This document shows positions 12,503 to 25,900 of a stretch of 64,000 bases of DNA, one piece after another. Each line of letters opens with the position of its first letter. Position 1 is the first letter of the stretch. The position numbers and the translations under genes are program-made. The notes under the pieces were generated by a model, which made no database searches, was not told the DNA's origin, and worked only from the letters and a program-made list of their open reading frames with translations. Origin of the DNA: Carnegiea gigantea (taxonomy: Eukaryota > Streptophyta > Magnoliopsida > Caryophyllales > Cactaceae). Where the stretch lies: NCBI GenBank assembly GCA_029747015.1, contig JAKOGI010000002.1:2450001-2514000 (forward strand), in the 5' to 3' direction.

Positions 12503-12621
12503 CAGATGAAGATTCACCTGATCCATTGTCATTTGCCACCTCTAAATTGGTTAACTACTTTACTAATGTTAATTGTTTCATTGGCAATTAACTGTCTTGC
12601 AGTAAGTAGCTATTTGGCGTT
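12503..12621. repeat. Segmental duplication, copy A (distal part)
   Basis: This continues the alignment with copy B (49143-49262) beyond the CACTA insertion. It ends at AGCTATTTGG. Copies B, C and D continue differently from this point, so this is the duplication breakpoint. Confidence 0.85.
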
Positions 12622-12646
12622 CAAGTGACTAGTGACAAACCTGCAC
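12622..12646 (-). repeat. 25-nt exact copy of the start of MADS intron 2
   Basis: These 25 bases equal 20774-20798, which are the first 25 nt of intron 2 of the MADS gene. The match stops exactly at the exon 2 boundary. It sits directly at the breakpoint of duplication A. Confidence 0.85.
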
Positions 12647-13020
12647 TTGAAAAATCTTACTAAAACTGACCCATGCAATTCCTGAATTGTTGGCGAAGGT
12701 AGGATTGAGGTGAATATATATACAAGCGTTCCCAATTAAAGACTGTAAATTGTCAAGGGGTTCACCTCATGAAATTCATACACAAGTATCACGTCGGTAA
12801 AGACGACAGTGAAATGGAGGAAGCTGACGATGATCCCAGAGAGCCACTGTACAATAGATGAGGCCATGCATCCCCAAAATTGCAAGAAGGATGCTGATTA
12901 TATTCCCCCGTCTGAACATCGCAACATAACGTACGTTAACTTTTTACGGAAGCTCAGCTAAGCCACTAGCTAGTACTTCAGTTCACAGGTCTTTTCATTT
13001 TCGCTTCTTCCTCTTTGGCT

Positions 13021-13021
13021 T

Positions 13022-13100
<79 letters not shown>
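13021..13100. repeat. (TA)n(TG)n microsatellite
   Basis: About 20 bp of alternating TA is followed by about 58 bp of alternating TG. Confidence 0.97.
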
Positions 13101-13101
<1 letters not shown>

Positions 13102-13149
13102 GGACAAAACTGATCAACAGACACACATAAAGATATATGAATGTTTTAA

Positions 13150-13540
13150 AACTGTTAGAGTATAAATTTATTTCTGCTCCTTCAATCATAAGCTTAAGTT
13201 TTTATTTGGGATGGTTCTTGAACATAGTATCATAGTCTTTCTCACTGAGAGTTCTGAAGTTTAAATCTCAACAGCTCTCATATTGATTCGTTACGCAAGA
13301 TCATGGGAGCATTTGCAGCAGTCATACTTTAAGCCCAAAGGATATTCGCGGGAGAGGACTTGTTAGAGTATAAACTTATTCCTGAACCTTCAATCATAAG
13401 CGTAAGCTTTTGGTTGAGATGGTTCTTGAACAAAAACTTTAACTGTTCAAATCTCATCCATCTAGCCAGTTGTTAGAGAGAGTATAATACTTTTTCTTGA
13501 ACCTTCAACTATGTGTTAGCATAACTATTTGGTTGAGTTA
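13150..13540. repeat. Three decayed copies of a 70-bp motif
   Basis: The motif GTTAGAGTATAAA...CCTTCAATCATAAGC...GGTTCTTGAAC appears at about 13155, 13361 and, more diverged, 13472. It is an interspersed-repeat remnant of unknown class. Confidence 0.65.
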
Positions 13541-14249
13541 ACTATTGAGTATGATATTTAAGTCCCTGTAAGTAAGTGAGACAATCTCATTACCCCATAT
13601 ATCGATTATTGCAGTATCCATGCTTTGAGTCCAAATAGCATTTGCATTGTAGAGCTTGTTAAATAACACATTTGCTATTCCTTCAACTATCCACTAAAAC
13701 ATTTGGTTAAAACAATTCTCGGAAACTGTCCTTTGCTAATTTTGGAAAGTTGTCAGAATGTGGATTCTCACCAACAATGCATACCGGCACATGATGTGAG
13801 CCATTTCATTTGGGGTTTGGATCACCAACTGCCTTATCTTTGACAATGTCTTTTTTTGTATTAGGAGAATATAATCAATCGTGGGAATTAATGAAGGGTA
13901 CAAAGTTGTGATGACGAATAAGTATACTAGCTTTCTAACTCATATTTGATTGACGTATCTTTACTCTGAAAATATGATTATTGGAAAAGTCATACACTTA
14001 TATAAATCCTCTAAAAAGAAGCTGAAACCTCCAAAAAGAGACTATAAAACATCGCTACTTTGAAATTTCATAAATTGTTTTAACTAAAATTTTAAAGAGC
14101 TCATGCACAGGGCTATCTAAAAGATAGTGAAAATAAATCAGATGCTTGGATATTTGCATGTATCATGCTTGCAAAAATACTAGCGACCGGAAAATGTTGT
14201 CTAATGGCTACTCATTAACCGTTCTCCCCAACTAAGAAAGATGAGTAAC

Positions 14250-15606
14250 TGTTAGGCGATAATTTGTCGCATTTTATATGCCTTTTTCGCCTAATCTTAA
14301 CTTGTATAATAACGTAATCTTTAGAGTTTTTCTTGTTTTATTCATTATTCTTTGAGATTTTTACTTGTTTTATTTATTCTTGTAGGTAATAAGTTAAACC
14401 AAGCAAATACTGTGAAAAGGGACGAAAAAAGATCAAAATAGGCGAAAAGACGGAAAACAGAGCCAGCCGGGCAAATCCGGCCAGCAATGTGGCACGCCAA
14501 CCCCGTGCCACATAGACACGGTCGTGCCTCTTCCCATTTTCGTTCCCGCCTCGCGTTCTATTTAAGGCTTTCTTCGGGGTTCGCTTGAGGGGTTCCTCCT
14601 TCGACTTTTCTAGGTTAGTTTAGTTTAGGTTTGAGCGAATAAAAACCTCATTGAGGGGATTAGATTAGGATTGGTGGGGATTAATTTGTGGATTCAAGAC
14701 TTTGGATTGCGAATTTCTTCCTATCAAGCATAAGTTTTCTCCTCTCTTCTCTTTTATTTCATGTATTGTTCTTATATTGGATTTCGTTAATTCAGTTTAT
14801 GTGTTTGACTCTTGTGTGATTTAGATGCTTAGTTTTTATCATTATTTCATGTTAGATTGCTTGTTAAAGTAGATTCGTTTCATTCTCTTTTCTCTTTAAT
14901 TCATGTTCGTTAGTTTAGGTTTGAGTTTGGGTTTTTGTGATTTGTTGATGATTAGTTGGGAGATTTTGTAGGCTTGGATTGTGATTAACCTCTTGATGGC
15001 TAATTAATCTTATTTTAGGCCTAACCATACCCAAATCTATGCTTAGAATCTAGAGTTTTCCCTAGCGCCTGCCAAGTGTTCGACGAAATGCTTGAGAGAG
15101 TTTTCATCCATATTTTTGAGCGATTGATTTATGCTGAGAGGTGAGGTCAATTTGCTAGTGTGGGAGAGGGAATAGCCGAGTTCGGGACATGAAAATAGTA
15201 TCCGATCCGAGTTAGGTCCGAGGGTTGCTACTTTTGTAGTCTAATTGGGCTAACCCCATGAAAATAGGTGGTTAGGCGAATTAGACTAGCTCATAACCCT
15301 TGAGAGAGGGCTTGGGTGGTCTTTGATGGTGCAACCGACCATCTCTTGTTTGTAGTGTAATTTAGGTAGGTTAGGACTTGTCTCAATTAGTTGGTTCGTC
15401 ATTTGGCGAAATTATAAACCCAAGTCCATGTTTGTTTATTTGTCTTAGTAGTTTAGTCCTTCTTCCCTTACTCTCTTTCTTGCCTAGATTGATACGCTCG
15501 AGTAAGTTTTGGTACTTGAAACCCAACTCCCTGTGGAATACGACCCGTACTTGCCGGTTGCTAGCTACAATTACACCGTACACTTGCGTTAATTTTTAAC
15601 CTAACA
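14250..15606 (+). mobile_element. Solo LTR, 1357 bp, with perfect TSD
   Basis: The sequence starts TGTTAGG and ends CCTAACA, flanked on both sides by GTAAC (14245-14249 and 15607-15611). There is no internal region, so it formed by LTR-LTR recombination. Its middle (about 15200-15350) matches the reverse complement of 32040-32200. It contains GC-rich half-palindromes of the type GTGGCACG...CGTGCC near 14490-14525. Confidence 0.92.
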
Positions 15607-15611
15607 GTAAC

Positions 15612-16751
15612 ACATGCATGTATCAATTCATATGTGCGGGCAGTATATCATAGTTTCAGAGTTTCACAAGTGTAGAAGCTGTTCCTGTAATAATGATGTT
15701 CCTTTCCAATTTCCATAAGATGTAGTCGGTTTGCCTGCCTAGATTGCTTCCAATTATTTCTTGACCAAATTGATATCGACAGCAAACGGTAATCACATTG
15801 AATAATAATGACTTATGCATGAGTAAATTAGTATTTTAAGAATATCTAGATTATGTAAGAATTTGACTAAAAGCATATACTGATAATTTGATGTGGGACA
15901 GAAACTCAAGTCATCACTCATAAATTTTCCATGGGATGTGACATTAGAACGTAAAAAAAAAATAAAAAAAAAAAGGACAACCTGGTGCACAAACATCCCG
16001 TGCTCACGCCAAGTCCGAAGAAGGGCCCCATCCTAAGAGGTGAATTGTAGGCAACCCTAACCTGACTTTGTCATTAACGTTGGAAAGTATTATTGAAAAA
16101 TCTCCACTATTTTCAACTGTTCAGGTTGAGCAAAATAGTTGATGTGGCAGATACTAATTGAAACTGTTCAATCTGTCAAAAGTAGCTACCGTCCGAATCC
16201 CACCTATATCGCTATGTTAATATGCAAAAAAAGTATGATGATAAATTGCAAATGTGCATCACCAAAGTAATGGCCATACTCCAAATGACCTTACTGTGAC
16301 CGAGTCCAAATGCAATAACTGAATCAACTCAGCATCATGGGCACTGATTTGCACGTTGGTAACCAGGTGTCATGGAACTGGATCGGTATTCAACAGAGGA
16401 CGAGCTCGTTGGGAGGATCGAAAAACAGGTAAAGACGAGGGGGAAACCAGCTGAAAAGAGATGTGAATTGAACACATGCTCTTCTAATCAAGGCCAAATG
16501 TTCATCACAGAACTTTCTTTGACTTCTGTATATGTATATTGCTTATTTACGAAAGCATGCTCTATGTTGGGAAGCTTCAAGTTTGCCTGGGTTACTTACA
16601 TTATAGCTCCTTACATACAAATAAGATAAAGAAGTAGCCTCCACCTTTGATCCTTTGAATTTATATATCTAATAGTAGAAGTATCTTCCACCTTTGATCT
16701 TTTGATTTTATGTATGTAATAGTATGATTTCTTGTAAAGCGGGTTCCTTGT
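15612..16751. other. 3' flank of the MADS gene
   Basis: This covers the presumed 3'UTR and spacer. A tandem pair of about 45 bp (CTTCCACCTTTGATC...) lies at 16637-16727. A plus-strand exon-like ORF begins at 16372 (MELDRYSTEDELVGRIEKQ) and meets a GTAAAG donor near 16429. I do not recognise it. A poly-A-rich tract lies at 15953-15974. Confidence 0.4.
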
Positions 16752-16919
16752 TCAACTTCCAGTGTGTACAGGAAGGCCCAACCTGAGAGAAGTATCGTAT
16801 TGCGGAGGGGACAGAGGCAATGGAGTCATGGCTGATGACGGAACATGTATTTCAGACTCAGAAGAAGCAGTTTGGATAAACCGAAGTAGAGAAACACGTT
16901 CCGTTGACATACCATTTTT
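16752..16919 (-). CDS. SVP-like: MADS gene terminal exon (C domain and stop)
   Basis: After acceptor TGTACAG, 55 codons plus TGA run through the Ser/Pro-rich segment [12 protein letters not shown] to DTSLRLGLP and HTGS. Many relatives split this part into two exons. Here it reads straight through. A donor-like GGTATGTC lies 6 nt inside the exon and could allow alternative splicing. Confidence 0.88.
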   Translation of the reverse strand, partial: KNGMSTERVSLLRFIQTASSESEIHVPSSAMTPLPLSPPQYDTSLRLGLPVHTGS

Positions 16920-19900
16920 CTGTACAAATCATTAGGTCTTTCTTTTAGTACACGAAAATGGAAGGAAAGTACAGAAGGATTTTTGGATCACCCTACCTTT
17001 TCTTTCAACTTTTCATTTTCCTTCATATATTGGAGTTCCTGCACCAAATTTCAGCACTGATTTACAACACCGAATTTTTGATTCATTGAACAACGAATGC
17101 ACATGCAGTAACTAAAGGTTGGGCTTTACCTTTCCCTTAAGGGCAACGATCTCTTTCCGAAGCCTTTCACCCTAAAAGGCGACTAACAAGTTACTGTGGG
17201 CTCAGGGTGAAAACAAGATGTGAGAGGAGTAGAGAACACATACGTACCTTTGCTCTACGGAGTCTACTTTGCCCCCTTTCAATCTGTCTTTCGAGTCTGA
17301 TTAGTTCTTCAAGGCTCAATTCTTCAAGACCTTTCCCATGGATGCAACTGCCACAATCACACGCTAGCGTATCAGGAGATTCAGTTCCCTCATGTCCACA
17401 CAAGCTTAATTTATTATAGTTGCTAATCAGGGTTACCTTAGCTCTCGAGTCTTTTTTTCAAGTTCTTTTGTCAGCGTGGCACATATACTGTCCTCATCAG
17501 CCTAGAAAAGAGACACAACATACACCAACCATCGTCCACAACACCAAGCAACAAGGTTATCACCATCACTAGAGGCACAATAAATCCAAAACCAAATCCA
17601 AATCCTTATCAATTGTACGTGTGTAATTGGTGCAGTAATAATTACTTTCTCTAGATTACTGCAGTTAGCATCAGACTCATATGTTATTTGCTGGACTTCA
17701 TTCGGATTCTCAAGATTATAAGCTGATCAAAGTTCATTGGAATGAGATGTGAAACAACAAGCTGATAATTGGCATGTGCAAAGACACCAAGATAAATGAA
17801 GCCTATGGGTTTTTTATAAGCTCCAAGAGGTCTCTGAGATGAGGCTGTACCATGAATCCAAAACAATGATAACGGCACAACAGTAGTAGGCAAAGCTTAA
17901 GGCGTTACATACAAGCCATTTTATGGAGCTTGCTAAAAATCATTAGTCACAATTTTCTGTGCTCTACTGAATACTAGCACGTCCCCCCCCCCCCCCCAAA
18001 AAAAAAAAGAAGTGGCGCAGGTGACTTGTCGAAGCATCCCATCATGTTGGGAAGGACAGGCGGAAGCTGAAAGAGGAAGGGCGGTTCCTGCAGCAATTGC
18101 TCCGCTAGGTTCTGAAACCAAATCCCTAACGTCCTAGCAACCCTCGAATCATCCCATCAAGGATTGATGACCTCGAGAATAATTTGTTTTACGATAGGGA
18201 GTAGTGCATTCAATGTGAAAGTCAACTGACTATTAATGCCTCAAAAATAGGAGGCTTGCAAGCGTTGCAGGGCACAGCTCCTTACTCGGCTTTTGTTTGA
18301 GGGTAAAGAATATATTCAACAGCTGCAGTTTTCAGACCCTCGATCAAATAGTTAACCACCCCCCAACCCGCTCAAGAAAAAAAGGGAAGTAAAAAAGGAA
18401 AAGCAAATCCAGAAGAATCCAAGATTATGAAGATGAGTAAAATTTCTTTTTCACTGTGATATATAGATAGGAGAAACCAAGAAGTTGACAAGGCAAAAAA
18501 GTTAACTTCATCATAGATCATGGCATAGGACCAGCGGTCGATGATTGATAACAAGAGTTAGAGGTGACTGATGAAACGAAATGAAAACAAAGCTAGCCCT
18601 CGGGTCATGAAAAGGCACTTTCCAGTATTTTGCCAATGTGAAGGAACATAATCAACAGACAAGGGAAAAAAGATATAGCATTTCCGTCCTCTGATGTTGA
18701 TCAGATGACTGCCATTAAGGAAGCCTAAGCAACAACCGAATGAATGCCTAACTACTTCGTATCACCCTCTTGTAAACTTGAAGCTTTCCTGATATGCCCT
18801 AACTTGATTTGTTCCAACTCACATAAATCATAATCCAGCCCCTCTATATGTTAAGTGTGCTTACAGGCAAGATCGGGGGAATAGTGGAAGAGAAGGCCAA
18901 GGCATGATCAGGAGAAATAGGGAAAAGAGGGGGAATAGAATAAGAGAAGGTAAAAATACTCAGACTAACTCAATTATTTGGATCAGCCAAGAAATAGAGT
19001 TCTTGTTAACATCTTAAGGCCCTGTTCTTTTCTTTGGGAAATTGCAGGTGTGGGACCGGTGAAAGTGGAAAAGGGGGGAAAGGAGTGGGGAGAAGTAGTA
19101 GAATTGCTGTAAGTTATATATTGTTTTATTTTTTTGATGTAATCTTTATTTTGTTACAGTAACTACTGATGATAAAAAGTTTTTTACGCTGAAAAATATT
19201 TTTCTGAGTTGATGCAAGTACGAAATATTGTTTCATAGTCATTGTTACCCAAAAAAAATTGTAATTTTCATTATTCGCAAAACAAATTACGGATATATTT
19301 TTTTCGTATATTAACCAAATACAAACAGCGAAAAAAATACACATACGTTCAGGCCTTGTTCTTTTCTTTGGTAGATCCAAATTTACAAACCTTAATCCAC
19401 TTCAACCCACATCAACTCACTTCATGAATTTCAATTAAAAAAAAAAAATCAACTTTAGCCAATTTCAACCCTCTTCAACTAACTTCAATCCATTTTTTAC
19501 TATTTTAACCAACTTCAACCCATCATACAAAAACAAATTCAACCAACTGTAACCCACTTCAACCTACTTTAACTCAATTCAACAAAAAAAATACCCATTT
19601 CAACCTACTTCAACCCACTTTAACAAAAAATACCCACTTCAGTCATTTACCAACCTATGATTTCCATGAAAAGAACAGACCCTCAGTAAACGGAAAAATA
19701 ATCATCTGTAATTTGTGTGAAAAATTTCCTATATTTTGTTACTAACGCACACGAAAAAATATATTCGCTTAAAATACACGTACAATACATCTGCACTTCC
19801 TATCACGAATTACAAATAACGCCAAAAAAATTTACGCATTCCTTCATTATGCCCGAAAAAACATCTGCAAGTTTGACCCCAAATTTCGATGAACGAAAAA

Positions 19901-22900
19901 TAAATCTGTTACACATACAACAACAATCATCCACGCTTTGATGACCTATAACAAATATTTCGTAACCAACGTATAAAAAAAAAGCATCTCTTTCATATAC
20001 AGAATGAAACCCAAAATATCTACCAGTCACAAAAAACTAACATTTGCTTAACAAATCAGAAAAAAATTATTTCTTCAATATATATAACAAAAATTACGTC
20101 ACCTATAATTTCTTGCACGACTAACAAATATTTTCATAATATCCGAAAAATAAATAAAACTTTTTATAATTGTTATCAGATAATTCATACACACAATTAT
20201 ATATAAATTATAAACATTTTCAAAATATGAAAAATAATAGTTATATGTAGGAGTGGAAAGGAGTGGATGAGTGTGGGTGAGAGTGAGAAGGAGTGGGAAT
20301 GAATGGTATTTTTATAAAGTGTGGGAAAATATGGGAAGGGGGGAAGGAGTGGGTGAGAGTGGAAATAAGTGAATTAGATCCATTAAACTACGAAAAGGAC
20401 AAGACCTTAGTTTGGAAAATGACTTTTGGTTTGTTGAGAGCAAGTAGAGGGGATGACAGCATTAGATTAAATTTCCGTACATGAACACAGACACGAAGGA
20501 AAATACGTAGTTTCCCTCTCTGGTGAAGGCACAACAGAATAAAACTGAATGCTTATGCAAAGGCAAGCTGTCCCAGTACTACGCTAATATCAAAGAGGCC
20601 AGCAGCCATGTGTTAACTTAGGTTATACTGATCACATCTGAAGTCTGCTCTATCTAACATGTCAAAATCAATGGCACAACAGAGAGCAACCCACTCAAGG
20701 TCTTCATATATAAAACACGGCTAAGCACCTGTTGGGTCAAGTAGCGAGGCAGTCCACATATAAACAATTTCCACAAGTGACTAGTGACAAACCTGCACCT
20801 GGACCAATGGTCGCTCAACTTTGTCCAAGTTATCCACATGCAGCCTATGCCGTTGAATTATCTGTGTCATCCTTCAAAAAATAAAAATATCCAACACAAA
20901 TTACATTCTCAGAAATGATCATCAGTAGCTATGGCTTGTGAATTGAAAACTTAATATGAACTGCTGAAAATACTTATAGTAGCTACGACACTTTGCTCAC
21001 TCTGATGCAAAGAGTTTGTCCAACGATCTTATCCCTACTTAAATAGTTCCATCATGGAACTCCCACACCCCCGGTTAGTTTTGCGTTGTCTTATATGTTT
21101 GAATTATCCTTATCTTTGCTTAAATCATCATCAGCATCCAATTTATCTGTTGCTCATTGCAAGCAGATCATAAATCAGTTCAATTAATTATGCCATCACA
21201 ATGCAGACAATAGTTTTGAGTTCACAGTCGAACAGATGAAGATTGTTAGCAATCAATTTTCAGAAGTCATTTTGTGTCTACATGACTCACCTTTCATCAG
21301 AATCCAAGTGGTAGATTCTATCTTATGATAAAGGAATGCTTGTGGCTCTACTTCCCGCCCATTTAGGTGTGTTAAATTTTAGGTGATCATTTGCCAACAG
21401 TCACACAGATGAGGAGCAGCTGTACTGCGATAGTTATCTTGGCGATTCTCAATATGCTTGAAAATGAAAGATATGCTCCTAGAAAATTTCTAGAAACAGG
21501 TAATATGCACTCACTCCCACGTTCTTCTGTGATTAACAGTTTTTTAAGAGATCAAACAGTGAAGACTCAAAGCCAACATCTTATAAAAGAGATCGTTTCC
21601 ATGCACTTGTGCAGATTGATTACTCAATCCACTTCTCTGATGGGAAAAAAGGAAGTACTGCAAGGCAAAAGGTCCTGAACAAGAAATCTCAGAAATAGAA
21701 AAGCGGCCGAAATTCTGCAAGGCCATAAGAGAGTATCAGTTGGCATTTGGCAAAAATGTTGCCAATAAATATAGTATTTTACAAGTCAAATTTATTTTTA
21801 AAGTTATTACTCACATTTTCAATTTACATATTTTATTACCAAGCTTACAAAGGAAATAATCATGTGGCTGTTTTGTTTTCTATGGCTTGAATTTGCCAGG
21901 TATTTGGTGTTATTATATTCCAAAAATACATTTTCTTGATTTACTATATGAAAGAGAAGATATCACCATCTTTGTCCAAGGAAATAAGTTTTTTTTAAAA
22001 AAAAAGGAATAATTCATTAATGAAAAAGCATATGGCATATATAACAAATATCCCATAACAAAAGTAAATCTAAAACGTCAAATTGAATACTTCTCCCCAA
22101 AAAGCAAATGGTCAATATACTGTTGATCGACTTTGAACTTGTAGCAGTATTTTTATCACCAATTGCATTCTTTAATATCACTGCGTCTTTTCCGAATATC
22201 AGCGAGCTATAGTATAACTTTATGAAACAGATGTCAAATTGACGTAGTAGATTGCACTTGAAAGAAAGATCTTCATAGTTGAACCACATGAAATTTCATT
22301 GTTCATGACTCATTCCTTAATTGAAAACATAGGTCCAATGCAATAACTTCCAAATTCTACTACATAAGAAACTCACACTCTAAATTCCCAAATCTACAAT
22401 AAATTGCACAAAGGCAATGAATCAAACTCACACTAATGGTGAGAATAACCAACTCATACTAGAGGTGAGAGCAACCTAATTCACACTAATAATAAGGGGG
22501 GAAAACAACTACTCAACTCATACAAACTGGAGAGAAATTTTAGTGAAAAGAGACAACAATATTAGTAAATACCTTACAATTAAACCAAACTTCAAGAAGC
22601 AAGAAGATCGGGGCTTACTGCTAGTCGTTATAGCTGATAGCAGCTCCTTATTGAAATAGATTTAGGTTAAAATTTTCCTTGAGGCGGCTAGATTTTTTTA
22701 AGGCAAGAAAATAAGATATTATTATAAAATATTTTCATAATGCTAGGCTCAAATAAATCCTGAGAAAATGAAAGTTATTTTATCTACCAACTCATGGATA
22801 ACAACGACCGCTAATTATATCACTGACATCATGCCAACTTCCATTGTGTTATTCATCAAAGGCAAGATTAGAAAATATTCCATGATTTATGCTTTATAGA

Positions 22901-25900
22901 TTGATTTTGTCCTTTCGAAACTCGAGCACATTATATTATAGATATTGATAGTTTTCTTTGTATTTTAAACAGAACATCCAAAATATTCTTGCTACTGTCA
23001 TACAGCTAAGCAGCTAAGGTTTTGCTCTTTAAGTGTAAGAAAGTGTCACTATTCCTGTAACATCACATAGTGTGTGGTCGCTTTTGGGAAGTGTTTGTTG
23101 ATTCTGGGAGGGTGGTTGCCGTAAACCTATAGCACCGAGGGGCAAAAGGGTGCTGCCCTTTAAGACAGTGCCTAACATGCCTCGAACAGTCTCACTCTTT
23201 TCTTTGTCGTACTAGTTTACTTGTATTCATTTCAGATTATATTTTTCAACAATCTAAAGGCTAGACATCCTTTGAAATGGATACCGCTTTGTTCACAAAA
23301 ACCTTTCTTGATACCTCTAACATTGATAGCTTTAATGGAACTCAATTTAAAAGATGGCATGAGAGAGTTTTCTCTACCTTGGACCTCCTAGGTTATGCCC
23401 ATTCCTTAACCCAAGAGAAACCTAAGCAAGGTGAAAAATATGAGGCCTTATTAAAGTCTTGGGAGCTTGCCAACAAGATGTGTACACATATTATTCTAAT
23501 TGTTAGGAAAATTTTAAATAATAAAATTCAAACGAGGATATGCAGAAGCGTGAATGAATGTAGATATATTTGAGACAGATAAAAGCGAGATCAATAAATC
23601 AATGGTAGGTATATGATTTTTACGTGGAAACTCAAATTTAGAGAAAACCACAGGCGGCAACAATGACACAACATGTACTATATAACAATAGAGTACAAAG
23701 ATGGATATCAAAGTAAATGTCAAGGAAGAGATCAACAGGGTAACTACAAAATCGCTAGAAAAGGGTAGTCTCGGGAGGCAGTCTCAAATGCCAAAAATGC
23801 CTTAATATGCCAACAAAATGCCGGATATGGTGGGACAAGAGGCACACCACTATCTACATTAGAAACGTCAATTTATAGAGTTTAGAATGAAGCTCCCTCA
23901 ATAAAGAAAGGGAGACAAAGTGTTGATGATTAATTCATCAGCATAAAGGCTCATAAAAGGGTGCATGAATGTGTAGTTTATACTCTTGAAACATATACAC
24001 AAAAACCCATAAAAGGAGCGATCAATTTTCATGAAACCACCACAAGAAACCGAGAAAACATAGCAAGAATTTTGGACTGCTTAACCCAACAATCTTTCCC
24101 TTAGACCAAAATTCCACTAATGGATGACAACGGCAAAACGTATCTTGTACATAGACTTCTCAATATCGATGAGAAATATCATTCAACAAAAATACTCAAA
24201 ATCGGGATTAATGTACTCCAGTTCTGATACCACTTGTTAGGAAAATTTTAAATAATAAAATTCGAGCGAGGATAAGCAGAAGCATGAGTGAATGCAGATA
24301 TTTGAGAAAGACAAAAGCAAGATTAATAAATCAATGGTAGGCACATGATTTTTATGTGGAAACCCAAATCGGAAAAAAATCATCAGCGGCAACAACGATA
24401 CAAAATTCACTATAATAGGATAATACAAAGATGGATCTAAAAGCAAATACCCAAAAAAAAAAATCAACAAGATGATTATAAAATCACTTACAACACTCTC
24501 ATAAAATGACTAGAGAAGGGTAGTGTCGGGAGGCACTCCCAAATGCACAAAATGCCTTAATATGCCCCCGCATATAGGGGGACTACACCCACACCACTGT
24601 CTACATTAGAAATGCTAATTTATACAGTCCGAAATTGAAACTCCCTCTATAAATGAAAGGCCAAAGGTTGAAGATTAACTCACCAACATAAAGGCCCATA
24701 AAAAGTGTCTTTGTGGGTAAGGGCTATTGGAGTCTGACACTCTTTATTTGGAAGGCACTTGATGTTATCATTAATAAGAATGCTTCTAGTTCTGCTTGCT
24801 TGACTCTATTGATTTAGGGCGTGGTAGATTAGGACACGTTAGTGTTTCTTATATTAGAAAAATGAAAGACCTTAGTTTGATCTCTAATGTGAACACCAAT
24901 AATATGAGAACATGGGAAATATGTGTAGAATCAAAATTAACGAAAAAGGGTTGCAAACTGGTATTAGAGAGAGAATGATTATTAAGTTTGAAACATAGTC
25001 ATTTGGCATATCATAAACAAACAATGACTAGAGGAGGAAAAGCGTATTATATAGATATTTTTTTAGATAAGAAAAAGATGAAATATATTGAAAATGAAAA
25101 AAATGTATGATGTAACTTTTACTGATGACTATTCTATTATGATATCCGGACTCTTCATTTGCTCCACCGTGCCCGTGTTGGATAAAACACTCTACGGATA
25201 GGACATGGAATCCTCCTCGGACCCTTATCCAAACTCCAAAGCAGCAAGGGTGAAAAAAATTAGAAAGATGTGATCTTTTTCTTTCTTTGTTCATTATTAT
25301 TTTAATGAATCTTTAATGCTCAACCGCTTGGCAAATTGACAACCTTGTAACTATTAAAATATTTAAATAAGATTAACTTGAAGTTGCAATTTCCATATGT
25401 AAAATTATGAGTCCTCATATCTGTGTCCAAATTTTGGACAGTGTCCCCATATCCTAAAGTAGCTATTTGACGAGTCGAACACTCGGATCTGTACCCGTAT
25501 CCGACACTCCATGCCCGAATCCATGTAACATAGATATTCTAGACTTTGTAATGTGCAGATCTATTAAGAAGTAAGGATAAAGCTACTGAAATGTTCGTAA
25601 AATACAAGAATGAAGTAGAAAATCAATTAGATAAGAAAATCAAATGATTAAGATCATATAGAGGCGGAGAGTATGAACCATCAAATGAATTTTGTGAACA
25701 TGATATGTTACATGAAAAAACTTCACCTTATTCACCTGCATCTAATGGCGTAGCTGAGGGAAAAAAATAGGATTTTGAAGAAATGATGAATTTAACGCTT
25801 AATAGCTCTAAGGCCCCTAACAATTTATGGCCGGAAGTCATTCTCTCAGCTTGTCATATTCAAAATAGAATCCCATATAATAAAACTAGAAAGACACCTT

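Larger units (their letters stand above)
12647..14244. other. Spacer between the two MADS paralogues
   Basis: No gene is recognised. A short plus-strand reading frame at 12771-12863 (MKFIHKYHVGKDDSEMEEAD..., 30 codons) and an open stretch ending at a CATAAC/GTACGT donor near 12930 look exon-like but match no family I know. The rest is AT-rich, with a dinucleotide repeat and a decayed interspersed repeat. Confidence 0.4.
17502..20798 (-). other. SVP-like: MADS intron 2
   Basis: A 3.3-kb intron. It holds nested PIF/Harbinger-like elements (19018-20406), a C-run at 17983-17997, and minus-strand ORF pieces at 17684-17893 and 17933-18121 that I cannot assign to a family. No further MADS exon was seen. 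Confidence 0.7.

Noticed and set aside
12995..13189. ORF with poly-TH/IY stretches
   Set aside because: Translation of the (TA)n(TG)n microsatellite.
17130..20871. Assigning the K-box exons to the MADS exon 1 at 1092-1273
   Set aside because: On the minus strand these exons lie upstream of 1273, so they cannot be spliced to it. Exon 1 at 47150-47331 has the right order.
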